Source of the DNA: Lentisphaeria bacterium
GTDB taxonomy: Bacteria; Verrucomicrobiota; Lentisphaeria; Victivallales; UBA1829
Reading direction: 5' to 3'
Assembly: GCA_003526375.1 (NCBI GenBank)
Contig: DPDG01000110.1
Span: forward strand, 1 to 41,784
Length of the DNA: 41,784 nucleotides
Of the stretch, positions 1-8,895 are shown in pieces. Made by a program: the position numbers and the translations under genes. The notes beneath the pieces are model-generated. The model saw only the letters and a program-made list of their open reading frames with translations, was not told the origin of the DNA and made no database searches. Positions within the stretch are counted from its first letter, which is position 1. Each line of letters starts with the position of its first letter.

Positions 1-660
1 AACGAGTTCCGCAGGCAGCCAGAATGAGCCGAGCGCGAAGTCGATATCTTCAATGGTCAACGGCTTGGGGAGAACCGTTTTCAACGCCTCCACATTGGCG
101 GTCAGATCATGCGCCTGAGCCTCCTCGATTTTCATTTTGATGTGCCCCGAAAGATAGCGGCTTTTGAGTTCAATTCTCTGCGCTGCCGGGTTGTAGAAAT
201 ATTCGCCGCTTGACAGAAGTTCCGCCTTGACCGATTCATAATCCTTGCCGGTAATCCGCGCGATGTATTCAAGGTCGATTTTATTGCGGTAGGCATGGGA
301 AATCAGTCCGGCTTCCACGATGTTTTCCGCATGATCCGGTTCCCGCCACGGCCATTGCGTCCGCTTGAACAGGATGTCGCCCGGTTCATAGACTTTTTTC
401 GTCGTCTTGATCCCGGCTTTGTTGGTTTCGGTCGCTTTACGGCAGTTTTCAATCGCCGCAACTTTGAGGTATTCGGGATCTTCCACGCAATATTTATGAA
501 CGGTCTTATTGGAAAGCACGCCGTATTTTGCAACATGATCGTTGTAAATGCACCGAAGCCGGATGCGCAAATCCTCAATTTCTTCATCCGGGGCATTGAA
601 ATCCAATTGAGCGTCAATGAGTTCATTCAGCGCATTCTTGATCTTGACGAAGGAATGGAC
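1..660 (-). pseudogene. Remnant of giant helicase / N6-DNA methylase (DarB-like) gene
   Basis: The minus strand is open from about 699 to the left edge but has no usable start codon. From about 660 downward it encodes roughly 220 residues typical of the linker and following region of very large (about 2000-residue) methylase-plus-SNF2-helicase proteins carried by phages and integrative elements (phage P1 DarB type). Visible hallmarks are a segment reading KIKNALNELIDAQ, then YGVLSNKTVHKY, then IDLEYIARITGK, SGEYFYNPAAQ, RYLSGHIKMKI, NVEALKTVLPKPLT and IDFALGSFWLPAELV. The gene continues past the left edge. Its 5' part (the methylase half) is missing because the sequence switches at about 660-672 to an unrelated plus-strand gene. 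The function of the family is DNA modification or anti-restriction. This copy is probably non-functional unless translation starts inside. The family call rests on remembered motif order, not on a search. Confidence 0.6.
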
Positions 661-692
661 TTTCTGCGTCTTACAGGGAACTGTATCCCCGT

Positions 693-1877
693 TTGGTTGT
701 TAATGGAAAAAAATATGATTTTTCACCGCCAACAATGATTGATCCATCTCTGCGCTCGCATCTTCTTTGGTATACCCGCAGCATAAAAAATCAACTCTCT
801 ATTAATAAAGGTTCCAAAACATGGAATTTTTGTGGTGGTCAGCCCGGCAGTTGTATCAAAATGCCAAATGATGGTTTTGGATATTTGCAAGCTGCGTTTA
901 CATCACTAAGCAATGGCACCTCTCGTACTGGAGGCAGTTTTGTCCGTTTACTCCGGAATGGAGCGGAATTTATGCGCTTCAAACGTTGGAATGCAGATTT
1001 GGCAGAGAGTCTTCAACTTCCTTCTCCCGGAGCAACCTGTGACTCTTATTCCTTGGAACTGGTAAATAAACAGGGAATACGTTACCGAACACCTTCGATA
1101 TATCTTTCAGGTAAAAGATTTGGCAAAAAAGTCTCTATTCCGATAGTTACACAGGATCAGAACATTCATGAAATAGAGTTTCAAGCTGATCGTGTCCCAT
1201 ATTATTACTATCCCTGTAATATTCCATGTGGCTCACTTCTTATCGACTGTTCCGGCTATTCGCATGACGGCTTCATGGGAGGTACTGGTTATGGTGGAGG
1301 TCATTTACTTCGGACAGGATACCGCCATGAACACATTGGAGGGTTGCGAGGAGAGACTTATCCACATAGCCCATCATATGTTATTGCAGAAAATAATACT
1401 TTCCTGCATTTCAGTGGAAATGATTATATCTGTCTCCAAGGTGGAACAATGTTTCCCTATGCATCTACGATAGAATTGGAAATCCGTCCGATAAAGAATG
1501 GCACAATGGGAATCCTTGGAGCAGGAAACAATCAGATCCAATTAATGCTCCGGGAAGATGGGAAGTTACTGGTTGCACGATCTACGGGGAATTCCCCAGC
1601 ATTAAAACAATTTGTCTCAGATATCGCGCTGAAATATAATCAGTGGTCACATATTGCAGTCGTATACGACTGCAATACACTGATTGCATATATTAATGGC
1701 AAAGTAGCAGGAAAGATGAAAATTGCTCCAAGCAAACGCCATGAAATCTTTAATGCAATGGTCTTGGGTGCAACATGTAAAAACCTGAATCGGCCTGACC
1801 TCTTCTATAAAGGAGACATGAGAAATGTCAGAATTTACGGCAGAGCCTTATCTCCTCATGAATTCCTAATCCAATAG
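693..1877 (+). CDS. LamG/concanavalin-like domain protein, 5'-truncated
   Basis: The frame is open from 648, and a protein-like reading (YRELYPRLVVNGKKYDF) already begins at about 672, so the first in-frame start (TTG at 693) lies inside the original protein. No signal peptide or ribosome site is present, although the protein looks extracellular. The C-terminal half, from about residue 230, has the LamG/laminin-G-like pattern: TIELEIRP strands, ILGAGNNQIQLML, a WSHIAVVYD strand, AYINGKVAG, and the closing NVRIYGRALSPHEF motif. Such domains bind carbohydrate or act in surface proteins. The base composition is visibly AT-richer than the genes to the right, which suggests recent acquisition. It is most likely a gene remnant created by the junction at about 665. 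Confidence 0.6.
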   Translation: MVVNGKKYDFSPPTMIDPSLRSHLLWYTRSIKNQLSINKGSKTWNFCGGQPGSCIKMPNDGFGYLQAAFTSLSNGTSRTGGSFVRLLRNGAEFMRFKRWNADLAESLQLPSPGATCDSYSLELVNKQGIRYRTPSIYLSGKRFGKKVSIPIVTQDQNIHEIEFQADRVPYYYYPCNIPCGSLLIDCSGYSHDGFMGGTGYGGGHLLRTGYRHEHIGGLRGETYPHSPSYVIAENNTFLHFSGNDYICLQGGTMFPYASTIELEIRPIKNGTMGILGAGNNQIQLMLREDGKLLVARSTGNSPALKQFVSDIALKYNQWSHIAVVYDCNTLIAYINGKVAGKMKIAPSKRHEIFNAMVLGATCKNLNRPDLFYKGDMRNVRIYGRALSPHEFLIQ

Positions 1878-2159
1878 TGTCAAACTCAATATGAAAGAAA
1901 TATGACGAGGCAGTTCAAGTTAAATTGAAAAATACAACGGCAAAAAAGGCAAAGCAAGTTAAAATGAGCATTCAGAGGCATATTCATCCGGACATTGAGC
2001 CATCCACAGTGTCCGCTCCGGCTCCGACGAGTTGAAGGTCCCATTCTCACCAAAGCAGATGCTATGGATAACTCTGTTCTATCCTAAGGGAAATGAACAA
2101 GACAGTGCCAACAGTGAAGACATTCAAGTTAAAAACGCAGTAAGAGGAGAACTGAGTTT
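1878..2159. other. AT-rich decayed spacer
   Basis: No intact reading frame, RNA gene or convincing promoter is visible here. Short stretches read like worn coding sequence in shifting frames, and the 3' end runs into the pseudopilin remnant at 2160. The composition resembles the LamG gene upstream rather than the transporter downstream. Confidence 0.4.
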
Positions 2160-2360
2160 TCAGATTCTCCAGTTCGGGAGAAGATAAAACTGAGCTCAAA
2201 TATTTATGAATACAGCCGACAAAACGGAACTTTGGAAAACGATGATGCCAAAATCGGTTATCACGACTACAAAAACAACTATGCCATCCTTGACGGCAGC
2301 GTCCTGCTTCTGAACTGGGAGGAGACGCTCAAGCCAATCAACAGGTGGATCGTGAAATAA
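2160..2360 (+). pseudogene. C-terminal remnant of a prepilin-like (DUF1559-type) protein
   Basis: One frame stays open for about 67 codons to a TAA at 2358-2360 and ends with YHDYKNNYAILDGSVLLLNW. This matches the closing segment of the Lentisphaerota pseudopilin family, in which a His and an aromatic/Asn-rich strand precede a (A/V)DG(H/S) turn near the C-terminus, as in the intact copies in this window (for example MADGHAK and YVDGSAR). There is no start codon or hydrophobic N-terminal helix, so it is a 3' fragment. An in-frame relationship with upstream sequence cannot be followed. Confidence 0.4.
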
Positions 2361-2388
2361 AAGAAAAAATCCGGATCGTCAGTCCGGA
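2361..2388 (-). terminator. Rho-independent terminator of the SSS transporter gene
   Basis: On the minus strand, TCCGGA (2388-2383), a 7-nt loop and TCCGGA (2375-2370) form a 6-bp stem followed by a run of T residues interrupted by one C. It lies 58 nt past the stop codon of the transporter at 2446. Confidence 0.6.
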
Positions 2389-2445
2389 AATGCGTTTTTG
2401 GGGGGAGAGAGTGCCGCATTTCCGTTCCTGCCGACCCGGATGAAA

Positions 2446-4734
2446 TCAATGTTCGCTCTTTTCCTCAATCTCCTCGATCTTCTGACGGTCCATCAGGGAG
2501 ATATTTCCTTCGACACGCCCGTCGTCCAGAGGATTGTCAACCCGTGCGGCAAGGTCGAGAAAGAGACGGCGCAGGTCGATGCATCCGCCGATCACCATCC
2601 ACACGGTCGAGATGATGCCGACAACGCAGGCGACGATGATACTGCCGAAGTAGAAGTAAGTGCTCCACCACTCTTTCGGCCACGGGGAAATGGCGTTCCA
2701 GACCACCACGATCACAAACATGAACAGCAGTTGGTAGACGAAGCTGTAAAAGAACACCGACCATGCGATGATCTTGTCGCCGCGGGTGTATTCCGGCGTG
2801 ATGTTGATCAGCTTGCTGAACACATTCCGCCAGGTCCACGGGGACTTGATGCGCTTCTCGCCGTCGATGCTGTAAATGCCGCGGTGAAGCATCTGATCCA
2901 GATTGTAGGGCTTCTTGAAAGTGATCAGCGACACGACCACATAACAGAGGATTCCCGTAATCATCGCGATGAAGAATATCTCCATGGAATTGATCGGGAA
3001 CTTGAGGGCATCCATCTTCCATACGATATACGGGGAGAACGGCGCGGAAATCGTCTGAAGCATATAGTCGATCGAATCGCAGTAACCGAGACGCTCCAGC
3101 CACGGATAGATGCGTTCCGCCCAGTTCTGCTGCATCGCGATGCCGCCGACCGAAACCACGGCGCCGCCGATCAGCGAAGCGAACGCGCCCGCCGTCGTCC
3201 CGAAACGGCTGTAAAGACCGCCGATCATCACGGGGCCCGCACCGCCGCACCAGATGCTTGTCATGATCGTGAGAAACATATTGATATAGTCCATCTGCGC
3301 AAGGAAGATCGAGCCGCAGAGGAAGAATACCGCCACGCCCAGCGACAGGAATCGCAGATACCACAAATGCTGTTTCGGAGTCAGCGGCTCCTTTTTCAGC
3401 GGCATGATGATATCCTGCACGATCGTGGACGATGCGTTGAAGATACGCGAATCGTCCGTGGACAGCATCAGCATGATCATCAGCAGAGCAATCAGCCCGA
3501 TCATGAATCCCGGCAGAATGTTGCGGAGAACGACCGGCATCATCATCTGATAATAAAGCGTGCGGAATCCCTGGTAAGTCGCATTGCCGTTCTCCTGCTT
3601 CGTGATGATATCCGCGGCTTTGCTCAGATACTCCGTGTCGGGATTGTGCACGCGGGAGAACTTCTCGCCCTCCTGAAACACGATCTCCGGCTGTGCCGCA
3701 AGAGCCGTGACGACCTGCCGGCGCACCGCGGAATCCTCCACGGTCTCGGCGGCGACTTTGGCGGAAAGCTCATTGCGGATCTTTTTCGCCTGCGGAGCAA
3801 AATCCCTGTGCGCCATCAGAGTAATCATGCCGATGGCGATGATCATGCACATCAGGAAGCCGAAACCGTTCCGCCATGAACCGATGATACCCGCCATTTT
3901 CTGTTCATGCGGGCTTTTTCCGCAACCGCTGGTGTCGTTGCCGATCCAGCTTGCGCGGTTCAGGATGTTATTCGTGACAGTCACCACCAATGCAAACAGG
4001 TTGAAGTCGCGGAGTTGATTGATGTCATAGGGATCAAGGAAACTTTCTCCGGCGACACGGTTCGCCATGACGGGGGCGATCTGGGCGGACCACGAAAATT
4101 CGCCGAGAATGAAGAAAACGAAAATCACGAAAATCGGATAGCTGATGAGCCCCTGAAAACAGTCGGTCACGATCAGGGAAACCCGTCCCGCGGGCCAGAT
4201 CACGACCATGGCGAGAATCAGGCAGAGAATCAGAATCAGGACAAAAGAGGGAATCGCCACGCCAAAGACCGTAACAGCATGAGGCAGTCCGAGGAAGTAG
4301 ATGAAGAAACGCGCGGCAACGGCGGGCCCGATCGCGTTCGTCAGCATTTCGGCAATCGTCCGGAGAGACGCGGCAAAGATGCGGAACGGACGGTTGTAGC
4401 GCATCTCAAGGAACTGCCCCATCGACATCGCTTTCGTTTCGCGGAAACGGTAAAGACAGTAACCGGTCAATGAGGTCACGATTGAGATCGGCATGATGAT
4501 ATGGTTCCAGAAATTCAGCGCGAAACCGCACTGATACTGCTGTTCCACCAGAGCGATGATCGTAATCACGCCCAGCATTGTGGACAAATCCCCGACGGAG
4601 ATCACATAACGCCCTGCGACGCGTCCCGCCGCCAGATAATCCGCCACGCCCCGCACATATTTCCGCGAATATACGGCAAGCCCGAGGATTCCGATCACAG
4701 GAATCAGCATGACGCACCAGTTGATAAAACTCAT
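2446..4734 (-). CDS. Sodium:solute symporter (SSS) family transporter
   Basis: This is an inner-membrane transporter that would couple Na+ re-entry to uptake of a small solute, here most plausibly a sugar or sugar acid given the glycosidase locus next door. The N-terminus shows the SSS fold pattern: a first helix, then the conserved polar stretch YLAAGRVAGRYVISVGDLST with the following GVITIIALVEQQYQCG, and then many hydrophobic helices. At 762 residues it is longer than the usual 450-550. A hydrophilic insert of about 80 residues (roughly 320-400) interrupts the helix series, and a C-terminal extension carries extra helices. ATG start with AAGGGAAAG about 8-10 nt upstream. It is separated from the upstream pseudopilin genes by a terminator at 4868-4901 and has its own -10-like box, so it is probably a separate transcription unit. 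The substrate is not deducible. Confidence 0.85.
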   Translation of the reverse strand: MSFINWCVMLIPVIGILGLAVYSRKYVRGVADYLAAGRVAGRYVISVGDLSTMLGVITIIALVEQQYQCGFALNFWNHIIMPISIVTSLTGYCLYRFRETKAMSMGQFLEMRYNRPFRIFAASLRTIAEMLTNAIGPAVAARFFIYFLGLPHAVTVFGVAIPSFVLILILCLILAMVVIWPAGRVSLIVTDCFQGLISYPIFVIFVFFILGEFSWSAQIAPVMANRVAGESFLDPYDINQLRDFNLFALVVTVTNNILNRASWIGNDTSGCGKSPHEQKMAGIIGSWRNGFGFLMCMIIAIGMITLMAHRDFAPQAKKIRNELSAKVAAETVEDSAVRRQVVTALAAQPEIVFQEGEKFSRVHNPDTEYLSKAADIITKQENGNATYQGFRTLYYQMMMPVVLRNILPGFMIGLIALLMIMLMLSTDDSRIFNASSTIVQDIIMPLKKEPLTPKQHLWYLRFLSLGVAVFFLCGSIFLAQMDYINMFLTIMTSIWCGGAGPVMIGGLYSRFGTTAGAFASLIGGAVVSVGGIAMQQNWAERIYPWLERLGYCDSIDYMLQTISAPFSPYIVWKMDALKFPINSMEIFFIAMITGILCYVVVSLITFKKPYNLDQMLHRGIYSIDGEKRIKSPWTWRNVFSKLINITPEYTRGDKIIAWSVFFYSFVYQLLFMFVIVVVWNAISPWPKEWWSTYFYFGSIIVACVVGIISTVWMVIGGCIDLRRLFLDLAARVDNPLDDGRVEGNISLMDRQKIEEIEEKSEH

Positions 4735-4772
4735 AGTAAAAAAACTTTCCCTTGTCTTTTGGACTAGATTAC

Positions 4773-4800
4773 ATTATAAATAAAATACTGTTGAATTAAA
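4773..4800 (-). promoter_or_regulatory. Putative promoter of the SSS transporter
   Basis: A perfect TATAAT lies on the minus strand at 4778-4773, 38 nt before the ATG. The matching -35 is poor (TTTAAT at 4800-4795, 16-nt spacing), so this is a tentative call. Confidence 0.35.
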
Positions 4801-4867
4801 AAAAACATCCTCAAGCCTCTGCACCGGAGAAGAAGAACCGGCGGCTGGAGCCTCCGGCATTTCTTCT

Positions 4868-4901
4868 CAAAAAAAAGGGAAATATTTACTTCTTATTTCC
4901 C
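4868..4901 (-). terminator. Terminator of the lacI-GH50-pseudopilin operon
   Basis: On the minus strand GGGAAATA (4901-4894), a 9-nt loop and TATTTCCC (4884-4877) are followed by eight T. The hairpin contains the stop codon of the pseudopilin gene, so termination would occur immediately after translation ends. A second GC-rich hairpin (about 4826-4858) follows downstream and also leads to a T run. Confidence 0.75.
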
Positions 4902-5686
4902 CAGAAAGGTGTCCCGTCATCTACAAGAACATTGATAGGAATCTTTGTATGAGACAAGGCTTCCGCATGTCCGTCAACGAAAAGAACATTCACCCCTTTA
5001 TTTGCCTGATGACGAAATCTCCCGCCGTTGACAGTGAGCTGAGATTTCGTATCACAGCATGGGGAAGTGCCATCGGTGCGTCTCTCCGATGCACCGTCGA
5101 TAAGCTCCATCGTCCTGGACGGCTGTTTCACAGACTTTACGTTGAATGCGGCATAAGCTTTCGCCCATGCATCCATTCCATAGTTGCTGAGATAGGAATT
5201 GATCAGATAATGTCCCATGAATCCATAGACACCGCCGCTGTTCCAGGGCATATCTTTCGAAGCAGGACAGGCAAAAATATCATACGGACGGGTAAGCGTG
5301 GTGTTGTCCTGTACTTTCCAGTGCAGTCTGTTTGCAAGAGTTTTATTGCTCTTCAGAGCATACAGTCCATCCTGCCAGCGACCGCTTCCGCTCCAGCTTC
5401 CGGCTCCACTGTTTAAAAGCCCGTTTGCTTTCGGAAATTGTCCATTGTTGTTATCCGTATAGAAATTCATCAGAAGCCCGAGCTGGCGCATGTTCGACAT
5501 GCAACTGATGTCTCTCGCCTTGTCTCTCGCCTTGCCCAAAGCGGGCAGCAACATTGCCGCAAGAACTGCGATGATCGCAATCACGATGAGGAGCTCTATC
5601 AAGGTGAAAATTCCTCTATCCCTCCTCTGATTTTCAACATGATTCATCTGAATTTCCCCAAAAACATCTTGTGAATGCACTCTCAT
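4886..5686 (-). CDS. Prepilin-type (DUF1559-like) protein, copy 1
   Basis: This is a type IV pilin/type II secretion pseudopilin-like protein. After a charged leader comes the prepilin peptidase signature: G, then FTLIELLIVIAIIAVLAAM with Glu at +5 of the mature protein and a hydrophobic helix. Next is the family-typical ALGKARDKARDISC-NMRQLG segment and a C-terminal beta domain ending in LFVDGHAEALS. The open frame could start at 5839, inside the previous gene, but GGAGG lies 6 nt before the ATG at 5686, so that start is preferred (266 residues); another ATG at 5647 is possible. The mature protein would be anchored in the inner membrane or assembled outside. It is the last gene of the lacI-GH50-pilin-pilin unit. 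No pilus or type II secretion assembly genes occur in the window, so its partner machinery is elsewhere. The role in polysaccharide use is inferred from neighbourhood only. Confidence 0.8.
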   Translation of the reverse strand: MRVHSQDVFGEIQMNHVENQRRDRGIFTLIELLIVIAIIAVLAAMLLPALGKARDKARDISCMSNMRQLGLLMNFYTDNNNGQFPKANGLLNSGAGSWSGSGRWQDGLYALKSNKTLANRLHWKVQDNTTLTRPYDIFACPASKDMPWNSGGVYGFMGHYLINSYLSNYGMDAWAKAYAAFNVKSVKQPSRTMELIDGASERRTDGTSPCCDTKSQLTVNGGRFRHQANKGVNVLFVDGHAEALSHTKIPINVLVDDGTPFWGNKK

Positions 5687-5760
5687 ATTCATCCTCCGAA
5701 TCTCAGTTTTATTATCCTTCTTGCAATTTTCCTGTTTCCCTCTATATTTTTGTCCAGTTC

Positions 5761-5795
5761 CAGAGGCGGCGTTTGCGTCCTCGTCACCGCCTCTG
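5761..5795 (-). other. Intercistronic hairpin between the two pseudopilin genes
   Basis: A perfect 9-bp inverted repeat, CAGAGGCGG (5761-5769) and CCGCCTCTG (5787-5795), encloses a 17-nt loop in the 137-nt gap. No T run follows on the minus strand, so it may act as an mRNA stability element or a partial attenuator rather than a terminator. Confidence 0.5.
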
Positions 5796-5823
5796 AAACA
5801 GAACCATCGACACACTCGAAAAC

Positions 5824-6720
5824 TCAGTTCACGCCGCACCAGAATTTTCCGCCCGGCTTGTCATACCCGGTGGGAATATCTTTTGCCAGCGTCGGCTTGG
5901 CATGACCGTCAGCCATAAGAGTATTCAAACCGCGTTTGTTTGAATGTCTGTAAGGCCCGCCGAAATTGATGTTGGCATACGCATCAGAAGCACCGGTATT
6001 GCCTCCGATGAACTTCTTCATGTGAATTGCCACTTCATATTTCTCCGTTCCGCGGTCTCCGTCGCAGACATGCATCACAGACGAAGGATTTTTAATTCGA
6101 GTCAAAAGACGAGTGGCATATTTGTTGCGCTCATCATTTGGATTGCTGGTACTCCAAGTTCCCGACGAGTTATTATTGGAAATATACTTATTTGCCAGAT
6201 AATGTTTTGTAGCACCTGCAGCAGCAGTATCTTTTCCTGCCCTCAAAGGCTGGGAAGGACATGCAAAAATACCATAAGGGCGTAAGGTGGCGCTGCTACC
6301 ACGCCGATCGTCATAGTGTATAAAATCACGATCCGCCGCATTGCTGACAGAATAAAATGTTCTGGAATCATAAAGAGCAAAAAGCATGTCCTGCCATTTA
6401 CCTCTGCCACTTGTAATATTATCCGTATAAGCAGGCAGTTTATCCTGGTTTTCACCGGCATACATTGCCATCAACACACCGATCTGCTTCTGATTGTTCA
6501 AGCAGGAGATATCCCTTGCCTTTGCCCTTGCCGAGTTCAGCGCCGGCAGAAGCATTGCCGCCAAAATTGCTATTATAGCAATTACTACGAGGAGCTCTAT
6601 CAAGGTGAAATCCCCTCTATTCCGCCTCATCTTCAGCACTTTTCCGTCCTCCTCTTTTATGATATGACTTGTCTGGCTCCGGGAAAAACGTCCTGCAAGA
6701 ATCTGTCTGAATGTCTTCAT
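5824..6720 (-). CDS. Prepilin-type (DUF1559-like) protein, copy 2
   Basis: Same family as the downstream gene. A leader of about 36 residues ends in RRNRGD, followed by the cleavage and methylation motif FTLIELLVVIAIIAILAAM (Glu at +5, though the residue before Phe is Asp rather than Gly) and the LLPALNSARAKARDISC segment. The C-terminal domain ends with RHSNKRGLNTLMADGHA. GGGGAG 8 nt before the ATG supports the start at 6720. It lies 92 nt downstream of the GH50-like gene, with a strong hairpin between them, and 137 nt upstream of the second pseudopilin. Two consecutive non-identical copies behind a secreted glycosidase suggest paired pseudopilins serving the same locus; this is inference. 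The missing Gly at -1 could slow or prevent prepilin peptidase processing. Confidence 0.8.
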   Translation of the reverse strand: MKTFRQILAGRFSRSQTSHIIKEEDGKVLKMRRNRGDFTLIELLVVIAIIAILAAMLLPALNSARAKARDISCLNNQKQIGVLMAMYAGENQDKLPAYTDNITSGRGKWQDMLFALYDSRTFYSVSNAADRDFIHYDDRRGSSATLRPYGIFACPSQPLRAGKDTAAAGATKHYLANKYISNNNSSGTWSTSNPNDERNKYATRLLTRIKNPSSVMHVCDGDRGTEKYEVAIHMKKFIGGNTGASDAYANINFGGPYRHSNKRGLNTLMADGHAKPTLAKDIPTGYDKPGGKFWCGVN

Positions 6721-6771
6721 TTTTTCTCTCCCCGACTTTTATTTTTTGCTGTAACAGCACTTTCCTGTTAT

Positions 6772-6806
6772 TCCGGCTGCCCCCGGAAATCCGGAGGCAG
6801 CCCGGA
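6772..6806 (-). other. Strong intercistronic hairpin between GH50-like and pseudopilin genes
   Basis: On the minus strand CCGG-CTGCC-CCGG pairs with CCGG-GGCAG-CGG around an ATT loop, giving about 13 pairs with small mismatches. There is no T tract directly after it. Such a structure would protect the upstream glycosidase message or lower pseudopilin output. Confidence 0.5.
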
Positions 6807-6812
6807 GTTGTT

Positions 6813-8882
6813 TTACTTCATTTCATTCTTAAGCTGACCGTTCACACGGTACTGATACATGTTTTCGCCGACCTCTCTCGCGGCTTTCGTCATCTCCGGA
6901 TACGGAGTGTCCGCCACGTCGACGAAACCGATCTGATATCCCTCGCCGTCATACCGTCCGGTCAGCGGCTGGTCGCGAAGCTGGAAGTAGTGGGCTCCGA
7001 CATAGTTCGGATGCACCAGCGCTCCCTGCATGTATCTCTTGTAGGAGACGGCGCGATCCTCCTGCGAATACTGCGGCATCAGGCTGTTCGAGAACATGCC
7101 GCGGTCATAGGTTCCGAAGTGGAACTCGCCGATAATCACCGGACGGTCGCGGAAGTCGCCGCGGTTCGTGTTCGCGATGCTGTTCGCATAGGAATTGACA
7201 CTGGAAATGTCGCAATGTTTCGTGGAAGCCTCCCAGACAGCGCCCGGATTGCGGAATCCGACGAAACGGCATCCGAGATAAAGTCTGTGCGGAGCGGCGC
7301 TCTTGATTCCCTGACGGCAGATCCGGAAGTATTCGTTCACGAATTTCTTGTAAAATGCGCGCTCGTCTTCGCGGAATCCCTTGCTCTTGGGGGTCGCCGT
7401 GTTTTTCGCGACGTCCTCCCATGTGGCGAACTTCGTATCCCATGCCTTGTTCAGCGCCTCAACGGAATCCTTGTATTTGGCTTTCAGATCTTTGACGAAC
7501 TCCGCCTTGGCGGGCTGTTCCGCGGGAGCCTTCATGACGGCTTTCATAATATCGCCGAACTTGAGCTCGTTGTCGATGAAATAGCCGATGCACATCGGAT
7601 CGGTGATGGACTTCTTCACGATCGGATCGGTCGCAGCACGGTTCGCCAGCATATTGCCCATCAAATCTTCAAACTGCGGATCGAAAACATCGTAGAACTT
7701 GACGCGGCTGTTTCTGACAGTCGTCTTACCATCCTTGACCTCGACTTCCTTGAACTTGGGAAGATCGCGGTCATAATCGCAGAGAGACAGCACATAGGGT
7801 TTCTCGCCCATGAGCATGTGTCTTCTGTCGCCCCAGTTGCCGATGGTGTTGATGCCCCATGCCGTCATGCGTTTGTTGAGCACCTTGTAGAAATCGTCCG
7901 CATAATCTTCCTTGCCGTATTTCTTCTGGAGATTCCAGTGAGTGAACGGCAGTGTTCCGTCCTCGGGAACAGGCTGTGAGAACCATTGCGGATGTTTTCT
8001 TCCCTGCGTGGCGTCGGTATGGGTGCGGAGCACGTCAATTCCCGTAGACCAGAAGAGGCGTCCCTCCGGATCGACAAGCCACCACTTGCCCTGGTACTTC
8101 GAGACTCTGAAATAGCCGGTCGCTTTCAGCTTGGGTCCATTCTTCCACCCGCCGAAACGATCCCATTCCGCAGGAACGGAAGTCTTCTCAAGCTCGGCAA
8201 GTTCCTTTTCATGATTCTTCTTGAGATCCTCGTCGGAATGAATCTTTTCCGCCCATTCGCCATGCTTGTACTGCCCGTAGGCGTCAATGAAAGGCATATA
8301 CTTGTCTGCCGGAATTTTCTTTGCGGCTTCCGGTTCCCCCTCCAGACGGAGATTCGAGAGACGGCAGTATGCCAGATCTTTCTTTCCCGCCTCATACGGC
8401 CAGATCATTTTGAATTCGATGGCATTGATTTTGTCGGTGTCCAGCGGATTCTTCAGGTTGCGCGCATCCTTGCCGACTTCAAAAATGGCTTTGTGCGGCA
8501 GATACATGCGCATGGTGCGCTTCTCGCCGGGATTCAAACCGATTCCGGTATAGGCTTCGCGGAAATTTTTCTCCTTGCGGCTGCCGCTGGAAATGTGCAT
8601 GGTCAGGCGCATCTGATTCGTCTTGGAAAGATTCTCCACATCGACGGCAAGAACTTTTCCTTTGGAAAGATCCAGATACTTCTCGCCCTTCACAGGGTTG
8701 ACCTTGACGCCGGAATCCCATTCGGCGGTATCGGTCCTGAGGACCAGGTCCTTTCCCTCCCATGTGACTTTCGCCCTGTAGCGCGGCTGGCACTGCTCTT
8801 TCGTGAAGGACAGCTCCACACCGGAAAGCGCAAACAGAACGGACATTGCCGATAAAACGGATGTGAGTTGTAAGAACTTCAT
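6813..8882 (-). CDS. Secreted glycoside hydrolase, GH50 (beta-agarase)-like
   Basis: Probable exported polysaccharide-degrading enzyme. The start at 8882 is chosen because AGGAAG lies about 7 nt upstream and the product then begins with a clean signal peptide (MKFLQLTSVLSAMSVLFALSG); an ATG 45 nt further upstream is less likely. Residues about 25-185 look like a beta-sandwich carbohydrate-binding module. From about 255 comes the hallmark GYFRVSKYQGKWWLVDPEGR followed by LFWSTGIDV, typical of GH50 agarases and relatives with a GH42-like barrel. IDNE at about residue 439 is the probable acid/base and GEFHFG with Glu about 586 the probable nucleophile. The ALNKAWDTKFATWEDV segment is also typical. 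It lies 13 nt after lacI, so it is almost certainly co-transcribed and LacI-controlled. The substrate (agarose, porphyran or another galactan) cannot be fixed from sequence. Confidence 0.7.
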   Translation of the reverse strand: MKFLQLTSVLSAMSVLFALSGVELSFTKEQCQPRYRAKVTWEGKDLVLRTDTAEWDSGVKVNPVKGEKYLDLSKGKVLAVDVENLSKTNQMRLTMHISSGSRKEKNFREAYTGIGLNPGEKRTMRMYLPHKAIFEVGKDARNLKNPLDTDKINAIEFKMIWPYEAGKKDLAYCRLSNLRLEGEPEAAKKIPADKYMPFIDAYGQYKHGEWAEKIHSDEDLKKNHEKELAELEKTSVPAEWDRFGGWKNGPKLKATGYFRVSKYQGKWWLVDPEGRLFWSTGIDVLRTHTDATQGRKHPQWFSQPVPEDGTLPFTHWNLQKKYGKEDYADDFYKVLNKRMTAWGINTIGNWGDRRHMLMGEKPYVLSLCDYDRDLPKFKEVEVKDGKTTVRNSRVKFYDVFDPQFEDLMGNMLANRAATDPIVKKSITDPMCIGYFIDNELKFGDIMKAVMKAPAEQPAKAEFVKDLKAKYKDSVEALNKAWDTKFATWEDVAKNTATPKSKGFREDERAFYKKFVNEYFRICRQGIKSAAPHRLYLGCRFVGFRNPGAVWEASTKHCDISSVNSYANSIANTNRGDFRDRPVIIGEFHFGTYDRGMFSNSLMPQYSQEDRAVSYKRYMQGALVHPNYVGAHYFQLRDQPLTGRYDGEGYQIGFVDVADTPYPEMTKAAREVGENMYQYRVNGQLKNEMK

Positions 8883-8895
8883 GTTTCTCTTCCTT

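Noticed and set aside
295..738. 147-codon plus-strand frame at the left end
   Set aside because: Complement of the helicase/methylase remnant, whose minus-strand reading matches family motifs.
2398..3879. 493-codon plus-strand open frame opposite the SSS transporter
   Set aside because: Its translation is His/Asp/Arg-rich without domain features and is the complement of a well-supported transporter; a GC-rich antisense shadow.
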